From the NCBI GenBank assembly GCA_030674185.1, contig JAPXFY010000022.1, forward strand, positions 36,969,040-37,033,039: DNA of 64,000 nucleotides. The letters are read 5' to 3'. The stretch is from Monoplex corrugatus. Its lineage: Eukaryota; Mollusca; Gastropoda; Littorinimorpha; Ranellidae. The notes beneath the pieces were generated by a model, which was not told where the DNA came from, ran no database searches, and worked only from the letters and a program-made list of their open reading frames with translations. Shown here in pieces: positions 21,085 through 34,600 of this stretch (the stretch's first letter is position 1; each line of letters starts with the position of its first letter). A program made the position numbers and the translations under genes.

Positions 21085-21420
21085 TGAGTGAGCATGTGTG
21101 TGTATCACTGTATGTGTACAGCTGAGGAGGGGATAGGGGAGAAACTGAGTGGGAAAGAGACTGAAATACTTTAAGAAACTTTTTTAAATCTTTGTTTGTA
21201 TGTAAATTGTGATGTATGATATGCGAATAGTTTATAATTTGTGAGGTAATTTTGATTGTCAAGGTGTTAATGCTGTAATACTGAAGTTATAGATTATGTT
21301 TTTCGTGTATATGGATTAGAATTTTTCTGTTTTTATCTTCATTCAAAATATTGATTATAATTACAACTATTGCATGCACAAACACACACACGCATGCAAA
21401 CATAGCACACGCACAACACA

Positions 21421-21494
<74 letters not shown>

Positions 21495-24400
21495 ACACCA
21501 CACACACACACATTCTTACATACACACATACGCACAGCAACGCACACGCACGCACACACACACGTACACACACACACACACGTACGCAAGCACACACACG
21601 CAGCAATATATAAACACAGTATGCCTCTTTATTCATATGAAAAATCTGTTAATCTTTCTTCATTACGTAAGTCAGTGTTTAAATTTTAATATTCTGTGGT
21701 TTCTTATGTGTCTTCTTACTTGTATAGCTTTAATGTTTGTTGTTATCTTATTGTGTACATGTATGTAATTGTGAAAATTTTTTATCACCTTTTGCCTTTC
21801 TTGCGAAATGTAAAGCGCTGGTGAGCATGTTTTTATATGGAATATGCGCTATACAAATAAACATTATTATTATTATTATTATTGTAAAAACTCTTCCATC
21901 TAATCGCATGAAGAAAAGCCCCCCCCCCCCTCCAAAAACAAAACAAAACAAAACAAAACAAACAAAAAAACAAACAAACACAACAAAACAAGCAACCAAA
22001 AACAAAACAAAACAAAAAAGAAAAAAGGAAAAGCAAACAAACAACTAGAAAAAGCTAGACAACACGACAAAAACAACAACAAAACAAAGACACTGGTATA
22101 CAGAAACTTTGCCTCCAGTTATTTCACAATGATCGTGGCACTTACCCACTCTGACGTTCTGTAACAAGATCTCCACCCACTGGTCTCTGTCTGGACGGCT
22201 GTGCTCATGAAAGAAGCCGAGCACGTGCAGCATCTCGTGCATGACAGTGCCTTTTTTTGCACACGGCCTCATCAGAGACAACTCCTGTGGACCGGCAGTG
22301 GACTTGCCCACCATGGAGTAACAGCTGGGGAAAATCACCAAACGGTCAACCCACACAACCCTACTTTCCTGATAAACGTCGGCAACAGAAATAAACCCCA
22401 AACTTTGATCGTACACAAACATTGGAAAATCAAACTAACGTCTACGAAGGTAAGGGGAAGAAAAACAAGTCGGACTCGTGGCCTGCGCACGCTAAATATC
22501 CCAAGGCAGTCAAAAAACGTAAAGAGTAGGGCATTCGCCTGGTGCCTTGGTATAAAACATCATTATAAAATATCATTTCCCAGGTCCCTCTCCTGGAAGG
22601 TCCATTAGCCTTCTTGCCCTTCTGAATTCTTGGTAAAAACAAATTGAGTGGCGCTGCACTGCGGCGACATGCTCTCGGGGAGAACAGCCTGAGTTTCACT
22701 CGGTAAACCTTTTTTTTCCAGTATCCACATGACATGTTTGTACTTTGGTTGTGAATGTTGTTACAGACTTATTAACTCTAACTCTGTCTTAACGGTCTGT
22801 TTCGACACAGACAGTCAACTCTATCAAACTTTTTTTTTGTTTTTTTTTGTAAAGATGTCTTTCGTCACAGACCGGAGAGTTAACTCTGTCTTAAACTTTT
22901 GAATTCTGTCGGATGATTTTGTTTGTTTTTGCCAAGGTAGACATCATGCTTCCTTACCGTTCTTTAAACTGCAGTCCATTTTTTGTTTTTGATAAACATG
23001 TGGGGTTTATTTCTGTCTATAATTAACGTGTGGGGTCTATTTCAGTTTAATTTCAATCTGTTGGGTTTGTTTCTGTTAATGATTAACTCGACGGAGTTAT
23101 TTCAATTTATAATTGATCTGTTGGATTTATTTCTGGTCATGATTAACGTGAGTTTTTTTCTGTTCATGATTAACATGTAGAGGTTATTTCTGTGTATAAT
23201 TAACATGTGGACTTTACTTCTTGTTATGATTAACCTGTTGGGTTTATTTCTCCTTCTAGTTATTGTGTGGGGTTTGTTTTTGCCTTCAGTTGACGTGTGT
23301 GGGTTATTTCTGTTTATACTGTGAACGTGTATGGTTATTTCTGCTTTAAATGATTGTGTGGGGTTTTGTTGTTGTTGTTGTTTTGTATGGGGTTTCTATT
23401 TTTGTTTTGTTTTTGTCTTGTATGTTGTTTCTTTTTCCTTTCTTTCTCTTTTTGCTTTTAATTATCGTGTGGAGTTTATTTCTGTGTATTACGAATGTGT
23501 GGGGTTCATTTCTGTTCAAAACCAATGTATGAGGTTTATCTATGTTTATAGTTAACATGCGGGTTTAATTCTGTTTACATACAACACGTGGGTTTATTTC
23601 TATTTAAATAGAACATGTGGGGTTTGTTTCTGTTTACATACAACACGTGGTCTTATTTCTGTTTACATAGAACATGTAAGGTTTATTTCTGTTTACATAG
23701 AAGACATATGGTTCATTTCTGTTTACACAGAACACGTGGGGTTTATTACCATTAACATGGAACACGTGGGGTTTATTTTTGTTTACATAGAACATTTAGG
23801 GTTTATTATTGTTGACATATAACACGTGGGGTATACTTCTTTTTACATAGAAGACGTAGGGTTTATTTCTGTTTACATAGAACATGTAAGGTTATTTCTG
23901 TTTACATAGAACATGTAAGGTTTATTTCTGTTCGCATTGAACACATAGGTTTTGTATATGTTTACATAGAACATGTGAGGATTATTTCTGTTTACATACA
24001 ACAAGTAGGGTTTATTTTTGTTTACATAGAATATGTAGGGTTTATTTTTGTTTACATAGAACATGTAGGGTTTATTTTTGTTTACATAGAACATGTAGGG
24101 TTTATTTTTGTTTACATAGAACATGTAGGGTTTATTTTTGTTTACATAGAACATGTAGGGTTTGTTTTTGTTTACATAGAACACGTAGGGTTTATTTTGT
24201 TTACATAGAACATGTAGGGTGTATTTCTGTTTACATAGAACATGTAGGGTTTATTTTTGTTTACATAGAACATGTAGGGTTTATTTTTGTTTACATAGAA
24301 CACGTAGGGTTTATTTTTGTTTACATAGAACATGTAGGGTGTATTTCTGTTTGCATAGTACGTGTTTGGTTTATTTCTGTTCACATGGAACACTTCAGTC

Positions 24401-25611
24401 TATTTCCGTTTACCTAGAATGCGTGGGGTTTATTTCTGTTTACATACAGGTTTATTTCTGTTTAGATATAACACGTGTTGTTTATTTCTGTTCACATGGA
24501 ACACGTGGGTCTATTTCTGTTTACCTAGAATACGTCGGGTTTATTTCTGTTTCCATACAGGTTTATTTCTGTTTGCATAAAACACGTGGTGTTTATTTTC
24601 ATGCATAATTAACTCATGGTGTTTGTTTCTGTGTATAATTAACACGTGGGGTTTATTTTAACTGATGATGAATGTGTGACGTTTATTTGTGTTTATAACC
24701 AAATATGGGGCTTATTTCTGTATATGATAAACGTGTGGGATCTAGATCTGTTCATAATCAATGTGTGGGTATATTTCTAATGAGTGATTTCTGTTCATGA
24801 TTAACTTGTTTTTGTTTTTGTTTATAATTGACGTGTGTGGTTTATTTCTATTTATGATTAATGCGTCGGGCTCATTTCTGCTTATAATCAGCGTATGAAG
24901 CTTATGTCTGTTTATCGCTAATTCATCGCTTGTTCATTCTCATGTTCATGTCTTCTTGTCACAATAGTTTTACCATGTGAAGTTCAAGCTGCTCTCTCCT
25001 GTTCAGAGCGCGTCGCCGCTACGCAACACCACCTTTCTTGGCTAGGATTTCAGAAAGGCAAGAAGGCTTATGGGCCTTCAAAGCGAAGGACCTGGGAAAT
25101 GAAACTATTTCTCCAATATTTTATACTAGAGCAGTCAGGCGAATGGCCTGCTTTTCACGATTTTCAACTGCCGTGGGATCTTTCGCACACGCAGGTCTTA
25201 TAATCAACGTGTGGGTTTTATTTCTGTTTATGATTGTACGGGCATTCTGATTGTTTATAATTAATGTGTGGGGCTTATATCTGTTTATAATTAATGTGTG
25301 GGGCTGTTTATAATTAATGTGTGGGGCTGTTTATAATTAATGTGTGGGGCTGTTTATAATTAATGTGTGGGGCTGTTTATAATTAATGTGTGGGGCTTAT
25401 ATCTGTTTATAACTTACGTGTAAGGTGTACCTCTGGTTGTAATCAAAGTGGGACTTTATTTCTGCTGATAATCAATGTATGAGGTTTATTTCTGTTAAAA
25501 ATTTACTTGTGGCTTTTATTTCTGTTGATAATTGACATGCAGGGTTTTCTGTTTACAGTTAACGTGCAGGGCTTATTTCATCTCATCATCATCATCATCA
25601 TCATCATCATC

Positions 25612-25650
<39 letters not shown>

Positions 25651-28600
25651 GTGTTTTCATTATTATCCTTGTTCATGTTGTTATTATTGTGGTAGTGTCA
25701 GCTCAGTGTTTCACAGATCTTGTTTGAGTGTGACGAAATTCTTTTGGGAAAAAAATCTGAACTGCAAGTTCCCTCAGGCTTGCCACTTGGACAACAAGCA
25801 ATGCAATCTCAAAACATCACCTGCAGATGAATCTTAGATTTATGGCATCTGCTACAATAATTTTGGATCTGTAGTGCGTTTAAAATCTGTCCAGCACTGT
25901 AACGCCTTGGGAAACCAAAAACCGAAATGAAAGCTGCAGTTCAAGGGACACACCTCGTGTTTGTTGTTCCATGTTGCAGAATGTGGTTTGTTTCCCTTCC
26001 ACTGTAAAACGTGCTACTGTGTCAATCAAGGGAAGAGATAAAAAGATTTGACAGGATTATCCGCGAATGATAAACAGTAGAAGTTAAAGAAAAATATGTT
26101 TCTGTACACTATTACACAGATTGTATATTCTTGTTTTTAATTAGTGTTGATATTGGCCAGGTTGGTGCTTTTGAAAAAGTCGTGGATTCAGATGAGTTCT
26201 GGAGTTCAATACCAGCCCACGGCATAAAAACTGACCTGTGTGCTGGCCGGCCTGTTGCTTCATTCATCCTGGTGATGCCAGCTTAGTGTTTCCTACGTCC
26301 CTCCCCTCCACGTTTCAAGACTTTACCAGTGCACGGTGTACAAAGACTTTACCAGTGCATAGGGTGTCACAAAGACCTTACCAGTGCACAGGGTGTCACA
26401 AAGACTTTACCAGTGCATAGGGTGTCACAAAGACTTTACCAGTGCATAGGGTGTCACAAAGACTTTACCAGTGCATAGGGTGTCACAAAGACTTTACCAG
26501 TGCACAGGGTGTCACAAAGACTTTACCAGTGCATAGGGTGTCACAAAGACTTTACCAGTGCATAGGGTGTCTCAAAGACTTTACCAGTGCATAGGGTGTC
26601 ACAAAGACTTTACCAGTGCATAGGGTGTCACAAAGACTTTACCAGTGCATAGGGTGTCACAAAGACTTTACCAGTGCATAGGGTGTCACAAAGACTTTAC
26701 CAGTGCATAGGGTGTCACAAAGACTTTACCAGTGCATAGGGTGTCACAAAGACTTTACCAGGGCATAGGGTGTCACAAAGACTTTACCAGTGCATAGGGT
26801 GTCACAAAGACTTTGCCATTGCATAGGGTGTCACAAAGACTTTACCAGTGCATAGGGTGTCACAAAGACCTTACCAGTGCATAGGGTGTCACAAAGACTT
26901 TACCAGTGCATAGGGTGTCACAAAGACTTTACCAGTGCATAGGGTGTCACAAAGACTTTACCAGTGCATAGGGTGTCACAAAGACTTTACCAGTGCATAG
27001 GGTGTCACAAAGACTTTACCAGTGCATAGGGTGTCACAAAGACTTTACCAGTGCATAGGGTGTCACAAAGACTTTGCCATTGCATAGGGTGTCACAAAGA
27101 CTTTACCAGTGCATAGGGTGTCACAAAGACTTTACCAGTGCATAGGGTGTCACAAAGACTTTACCAGTGCATAGGGTGTCACAAAGACTTTACCAGTGCA
27201 TAGGGTGTCACAAAGACTTTACCAGTGCATAGGGTGTCACAAAGACTTTACCAGTGCATAGGGTGTCACAAAGACTTTACCAGTGCATAGGGTGTCAGAC
27301 TTTACCAGTGCATAGGGTGTCACAAAGACTTTACCAGTGCATAGGGTGTCACAAAGACTTTACCAGTGCATAGGGTGTCACAAAGACCTTACCAGTGCAT
27401 AGGGTGTCACAAAGACTTTACCAGTGCATAGGGTGTCACAAAGACCTTACCAGTGCATAGGGTGTCACAAAGACTTTACCAGTGCATAGGGTGTCACAAA
27501 GACTTTACCAGTGCATAGGGTGTCACAAAGACTTTACCAGTGCATAGGGTGTCACAAAGACTTTACCAGTGCATAGGGTGTCACAAAGACTTTACCAGTG
27601 CATAGGGTGTCACAAAGACTTTACCAGTGCATAGGGTGTCACAAAGACTTTACCAGTGCATAGGGTGTCACAAAGACTTTATCAGTGCATAGGGTGTCAC
27701 AAAGACCTTACCAGTGCATAGGGTGTCACAAAGACTTTACCAGTGCATAGGGTGTCACAAAGACTTTACCAGTGCATAGGGTGTCACAATGACCTTACCA
27801 GTGCATAGGGTGTCACAAAGACCTTACCAATGCATAGGGTGTCACAAAGACCTTACCAGTGCATAGGGTGTCACAAAGGCTCAAGGAGTCTGTCCAGTCA
27901 TTGCTGGAAGATTTGTGTGGAAAATTTCTGGAATTGTCTAAGTGTGATGAACCCTTCTTAAACAAAACTGTAAACCCCAAACTCCTTCTACAATAGCGTC
28001 AGTTTCACGAAACAATTGTTTTGCTTTTTGAACCGTTTTACTGGTATTGGTCTCAAGCTGCTCATTCAGGCTAAACACATGTACACCAAACCCAAGTACA
28101 TTTAGTCGAAGCACTATTGCCAGGAAGTCTGGGAGTGAGCGGTGTCAAGTCAGAGTTGGGCCAGGTATCAGATGAGACTGGATGCTAGTCCTGGTTCACT
28201 TATCAATCGCTAAGTAGGCCCGCTGTAGACAAGACTAGCTGTTGAAAGTTTGCCAACATCCTGATAACTGACCATGCTAAGTACCGTTTTGTTCGTTTGT
28301 TTGCTGGTTTTGTGTTGTTGTTTTTTCCCGCAGACGTCCTGCGACTGTTTTCTGTCTGTATCTGAATGCTAAGCGTTTATTTGCAGGTGAGCAAGTGATA
28401 TGACAGCTATTCAGATTGTCAATTTATCAGTCAAAAAGCGGTCGAACGGACAGTAGAGGGCAGGGATTGCTCCTCGCGGTGATGTTTTGCGGGAGTGGGA
28501 AGAGTATTCCCTTGAGATGTAGCAATGTGACACGTTGTCCTGGGCCTGCACGTATCCAGCCTGACGGGACCAGACAGACACGACTGACCAGTGCGACACA

Positions 28601-31600
28601 GAGAGTGAACATTAACAGGATTACCTGACCTTCTGACAGGAGGTACGCTCCTTCTCCTCCTTCTCTACCTTCTCCTTCTCTTCAACCACCAGACCTAATC
28701 AGTATCATGGCACGCTGCAGGAAATGAAGTCCTCTATCAACTGTAAGTTCGATAAGGTAGATCAAAGAGTGCAGCAGTTCAATGGACGCTTTGATTTCTT
28801 GGAGATCGTCATCGGACGACTTAGGAAAAATGCTGAGATGTTTCAAAAAGAGAACGAACACTTGTGAATAACAAACTCTAATTTAATGGCAAAGGTCGCT
28901 AAAATCAGGGGGAAAAAACACAAACACAGAATCAGAACGCGTATTAAATACAACAAAACATTGCAGGCGGTACATTTGTCCAACTGACCTTTGTGAACAG
29001 TACACAAAAGATAACACAGAACAAACGCACATTGCTTAGCGATAAACAACAATAGACAGCTTCCCTAACGTGGCTGTCAGCAGGAGAAAATGACAGATTG
29101 TTCACTTTGACTACACGGTCTCTGACTCAGAAAAGAACTGACGATTTAGAGGTCAAAGAATCTGATTTTCTATGGCAAAGTCAAGGGACAGAATGAGGCT
29201 GATGAACAGAGAGAAGAACAATGAAGAGACTTGATTACTTACTGACTAGGCATGAGTGAAAATGTAGAGTTTGACAGAGTCTACTGCCTGAATGCAAAAT
29301 CAGACTGCCCCTTTGTCGTATGCTGTCGTTTCTGTAAGATTTAATTTGTTAAAATTGAAAGGAAACCTAAAAGGTTGCAACATATTTATGGGAGAAAATA
29401 TTTTCTCACGTTTTAGGGAAATCCGAAAGAAAAAAAGGCCAAGGACAATTGTCGAAAGGCCACGATAATCTTGGCCACCTCGTCACAATAATCTTGGCCA
29501 TCTCGTCACAATAATCTTGGCCATCTCGTCACGATAATCTTGGCCATCTCGTCACAATAATCTTGGCCATCTCGTCACAGTAATCTTGGCCACCGCGTCA
29601 CAATAATCTTGGCCACCTCGTCACGATAATCTTGGCCACCGCGTCACAATAATCTTGGCCACCTCGTCACGATAATCTTGGCCATCTCGTCACGATAATC
29701 TTGGCCATCTCGTCACAATAATCTTGGCCATCTCGTCACAGTAATCTTGGCCACCGCGTCACAATAATCTTGGCCACCTCGTCACGATAATCTTGGCCAC
29801 CGCGTCACAATAATCTTGGCCACCTCGTCACGATAATCTTGGCCATCTCGTCACGATAATCTTGGCCACCGCGTCACAATAATCTTGGCCACCTCGTCAC
29901 GATAATCTTGGCCACCTCATCATGAAGAGGAAGAGGAAGAAATTCTCCTTTGTTGAACATGATAAACTGAAACTAAATAGACATGGAGTTGGCCAGCCCA
30001 GTGTTTGACGCCTTTTGTGTCCTGAAATAATGACAAAGATGGTGTGATTGTGTTAGCACCAGGAACGGATTATCCTGACAGCTCTTTATTAGGTCAGCGC
30101 AATGTCACTGAGCGTTTGGCCACTGAGGAACACATGCGAACCGTTAAGGCTACACATGTAAACCAGTTCTCGTTTTTATTATGGAACGCAAATGGCTTGG
30201 TACAGAAACTTGTTTAAACTTTTATTTTGTATGTCTGTTCTGTTCAATATTTTATTTGTATGTCTATTCTTTGACATTGTTGTTTGTTTGAAATCTCTAT
30301 GGATAACTGCCAACCTGTCATACCCTGCTGGATTTAAATCTGTTGTTTTTTCCTCAAATCTGCCTATGAAACTTCTAAACAAGAGAGAAAATCAGGGGGT
30401 GCTATATGTTTAGTAAAAAAATAACCTTCTCTTTGTGTAAAGCATTGATGTCAATGAACATATTAATTATTGTCTGTTTGTCATTAATAAAAAATTGTTT
30501 GGTATCCATAAAGATGTGTAACGTGTGTTCATATCCTCCCACTTGAAATATCTTAATTTTATAACTATTTTGATCTTGATACTGGAATAGTCTACCAGGC
30601 GAATGTGTAACTAATTATTTATCAAGAAAAGATATCCATGTTAGTTTGTATGCTGACATAAATGGCGGAATTTAGAGTATTTCCCATTTTTTTCTGTGAG
30701 TAATATCTTTGACATACAATTCTAGAGTCAGTCAGACAGTCTTGGGATTCTACTGCAATTAATTCTGGTAAATCTTTGTTGACTATGTGTACTTCTACAG
30801 GTTTCTGCTTTTTAACGGTATATGTAAAGGCCACCTCCTAGTTTGCTATACATAGTTTTCAGATTTTGGAAATAGTGTTGTTGATCATCTTCAATTGATG
30901 TGCTTTCATTTTATAAAAATAACGATAACTTGTATGTGGGTGAAATGATGGAGGCTGGTCACATGCCTGTTACTGTTAATTTTGTCTTTCCAAGTAAAAA
31001 CAAATATGTCATGAATGAAATGGTAAAAAAACTGATAAACTTACAGGAAACATGTGATACACTTAATGTGCTCATTTGTATCGTGAAAATTTGTGCAAAA
31101 AACTTCATGGACAAAAATTGATACCGCTATAAACGTAACAGCTAGGGGAGGCAAATGATGCACTAACTGTGCTTAATGCATGTATCAGGAAAACAATATT
31201 CATGTATAATAAAAAATATATCTATTCAACAGAGAAGGGCACCATGTGATTGGTTTGATAGCGAATGTGTACGTCAGAAAAGAAATACCAAAAGTTTATT
31301 AGACTAGAAATAAGTCGAAGATCATCAAAACCAGACATAAACACAAATAATTACTGAAGAGAAAGAAGATACAGTTTGATAACATATCACTGGATAAAGT
31401 TGTAACATGAATAGAGTAAATTTTGGAATACTCTATAAATCCTCATTTAAACGGAATCAGCTACTGAAAATAAAGAGATTGTTGATGATGAAGCCAACAG
31501 TTATATGAATCAGTCAATCTCAAAAGAGGAGGAGCTGCTTGCTTTTCGTGTCTACTTCTCTTTATGCAGAAGTTGTATATTCTATAAGTGATAATGCCTT

Positions 31601-34600
31601 AGAACTGTTTGGTAAACTGTTTAACTCCCAAATCCAACTAATTGTGAAATAAAGATCAGAACTCTGGGATTACACAAATCTGTGTGTCGTTGTGAATGGG
31701 TTCATTTGTTTGTCCTTAAAAGATTTTGGGAGTAGATATGCGTACAACTAATGATTTTCGTGAAGGTGAAACAAATCAATACCCTACATATGTGAATTCT
31801 GCAATAAACTGTATGCGTCAGTGGCTTAGAATGTGACCTGTTAGGAGTTTAAGATATTTCGGAAAGCATTTAATATGTTACATGATTTTAGATGCTGCTG
31901 TCAAGACACGAGTTTGGTTAGATGTCGCTGAACTACAGTGTTGTACTTTAAATACTCTCATAGTGTTTTCTGACAACGCTTGGTGGACTGTGGGTGGCAG
32001 CAATGGAATGACCACATTGATAATGGGAAAATGGTTCAGTGCGTGATTGTGCAGAATGCCCATGCAAAATGATATGCATTGTTAGATTTGTTTTATCAAT
32101 ATATTAGCTGTGTAATTAAAAGGTTAGAATAAATGTATCCGATTCGGCTTTTCACGGATTTAGTTACAAAATATGTAATGATTGTCACCTGTTATATTTA
32201 CTCTGTAAGAAATCCAAAGAACATGAACTTTATTTTGCTCTGTGCTGTTTAGCACTTCTGATTATAAGGAAATTCTGGTTATAAGGAAACGGTCAATACA
32301 GCCTAAACATCATCGACATCCCAGTTTGTTTACATTGAAGATGTTGATGCCATTGACGAACATTAATGTTGTACACAACTTCTTGTGTATGTTTTTTTTT
32401 TTTTTTTTCATATAAGGAACTAAAATTCGAGTAGTAGTTTCATGAGATTAGTAATTGATATGTAAATTCATAAAACGTTTACCATTATTAAAAATGTATT
32501 ATACCATGTATTGTTCACATACGCCTTCATAACGGGTTATGGTCTATATTATGAACAGACAATCTGAAGTCCTAAGTCCTGTTTCAAGTCGGTGGGATTC
32601 AATACTGATACTGCCTGTTCTGATGTTTTGTACCTAAACTCTTTCTACCAACCCCCTACTGACGTCACTTACCGCTCAGAACCTTCCACCAAACGTTTGC
32701 AGTCTGTCAACAACGACCTTGATTTCCTGTTTATGCCCTTTGTAAAAAGAACTTCTAAACAGTAAACATGTTGCTTTCTGTCCACTTGTCTGTCTGTCCA
32801 CATGTCTGTCTGTCTATATGTCTGTCTGCCTGTCTACATGTCTGTCTACATGTCTGTCTATATGTGTGTCTGTCTACATGTCTCTCTATATGTGTGTCTG
32901 TCTACATGTCTGTCTATGTCTGTCTGTCCACATGTCTGTCTACATGTCTGTCTAAATGTCTGTCTATATGTGTGTCTGTCTACATGTCTGTCTATATGTG
33001 TGTCTGTCTACATGTCTGTCTATATATCTGTCTGTCTGTCCACATGTCTGTCTACATGTCTGTCTATATGTCTGTCTGTCTGTCTACATGTCTGTCTATA
33101 TATCTGTATGTCTACATGTCTGTCTATACGTGTCTCTGTCTACATGTATGTCTATATGTGTGTCTGTCTACATGTATGTCTATATGTCTGTCTGTCTGTC
33201 TGTCTGTCTGTCCATATGTCTGTCTATATGTCTGTCTACATGTCTGCCTATCTGTCTGTCTATATGTCTGTCTAACGTGTCTGTCTATATGTCTACATGT
33301 CTGTCTGTATGTCTGTCTACATGTCTGTCCACATGTCTGTCCACATGTCTGTCTACATGTCTGTCCAATGTCTGTCCACATGTCTGTCTACATGTCTGTC
33401 CACATGTCTGTCTACATGTCTGTCTATATGTCTGTCCACATTGTCTGTCTATATGTCTGTCTATATGTCTGTCTACATGTCTGTCTATGTCTCTACATTC
33501 TGTCTACATTCTGTCTACATGTCTGTCTACTATTTCTGTCTACATGTCTGTCATATTGTCTGTCCTACATGTCTGTCTAATGTCTGTCTACATGTCTGTC
33601 TATGTCTGTCTATATGTCTGTCTACATGTCTGTCTATATGTCTGTCTATATGTCTGTCTACATGTCTGTCTATGTCTGTCTACATGTCTGTCTTGTCTGT
33701 CTATATGTCTGTCTACATGTCTGTCTTATGTCTGTCCACAGTCTGTCTATATGTCTGTCTATATGTCTGTCACATGTCTGTCTATATGTCTGTCTACATG
33801 TCTGTCTACATGTCTGTCTACATGTCTGTCCAATGTCTGTCTATATTCTGTCTACATTCTGTCTACATGTCTGTCCACATGTCTGTCACATGTCTGTCTA
33901 CATGTCTGTCACATGTCTGTCCACATGTCTGTCTACATGTCTGTCCACATGTCTGTCTACATGTCTGTCTATATGTCTGTCCACATGTCTGTCTATAGTC
34001 TGTCTATATGTCTGTCCACATGTTGTCTTGCTCCTACATTTCTGTCTACATTCTGTCTACATGTCTGTCTACATTCTGTCTACATGTCTGTCTATATGTC
34101 TGTCTATATGTCTGTCTACATGTCTGTCTATGTCTGTCTATGTCTGTCTACATGTCTGTCTACATGTCTGTCTACATGTCTGTCCAATGTCTGTCTATAT
34201 GTCTGTCTATATGTCTGTCCACATGTCTGTCATATGTCTGTCTACAGTGTCTGTCTAATCTGTCTACATGTCTGTCTATATGTCTGTCTACATGTCTGTC
34301 CTACATGTCTGTCCACATGTCTGTCTACATGTCTGTCACATGTCTGTCACATGTCTGTCTACATGTCTGTCACATGTCTGTCTACATGTCTGTCTATATG
34401 TCTGTCATACTGTAATTCTGTCTATATGTCTGTCTTAATGTCTGTCTACATGTCTGTCTAATGTCTGCTACATGTTCTGTCTACATTTCTGTCTACATGT
34501 CTGTCTACATGTCTGTCTACATGTCTGTCTATATGTCTGTCTAATGTCTGTCTACATGTCTGTCTAATGTCTGTCTACATGTCTGTCTACATGTCTGTCT

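Noticed and set aside
23873..24393. [10 protein letters not shown] repeat protein on the minus strand
   Set aside because: Both strands are equally open because the 30-bp unit is stop-free, and units decay without regard to frame.
26318..29921. Regular 29-bp and 23-bp repeats that might suggest a CRISPR array
   Set aside because: Units are directly joined with no unique spacers, and the DNA is eukaryotic.
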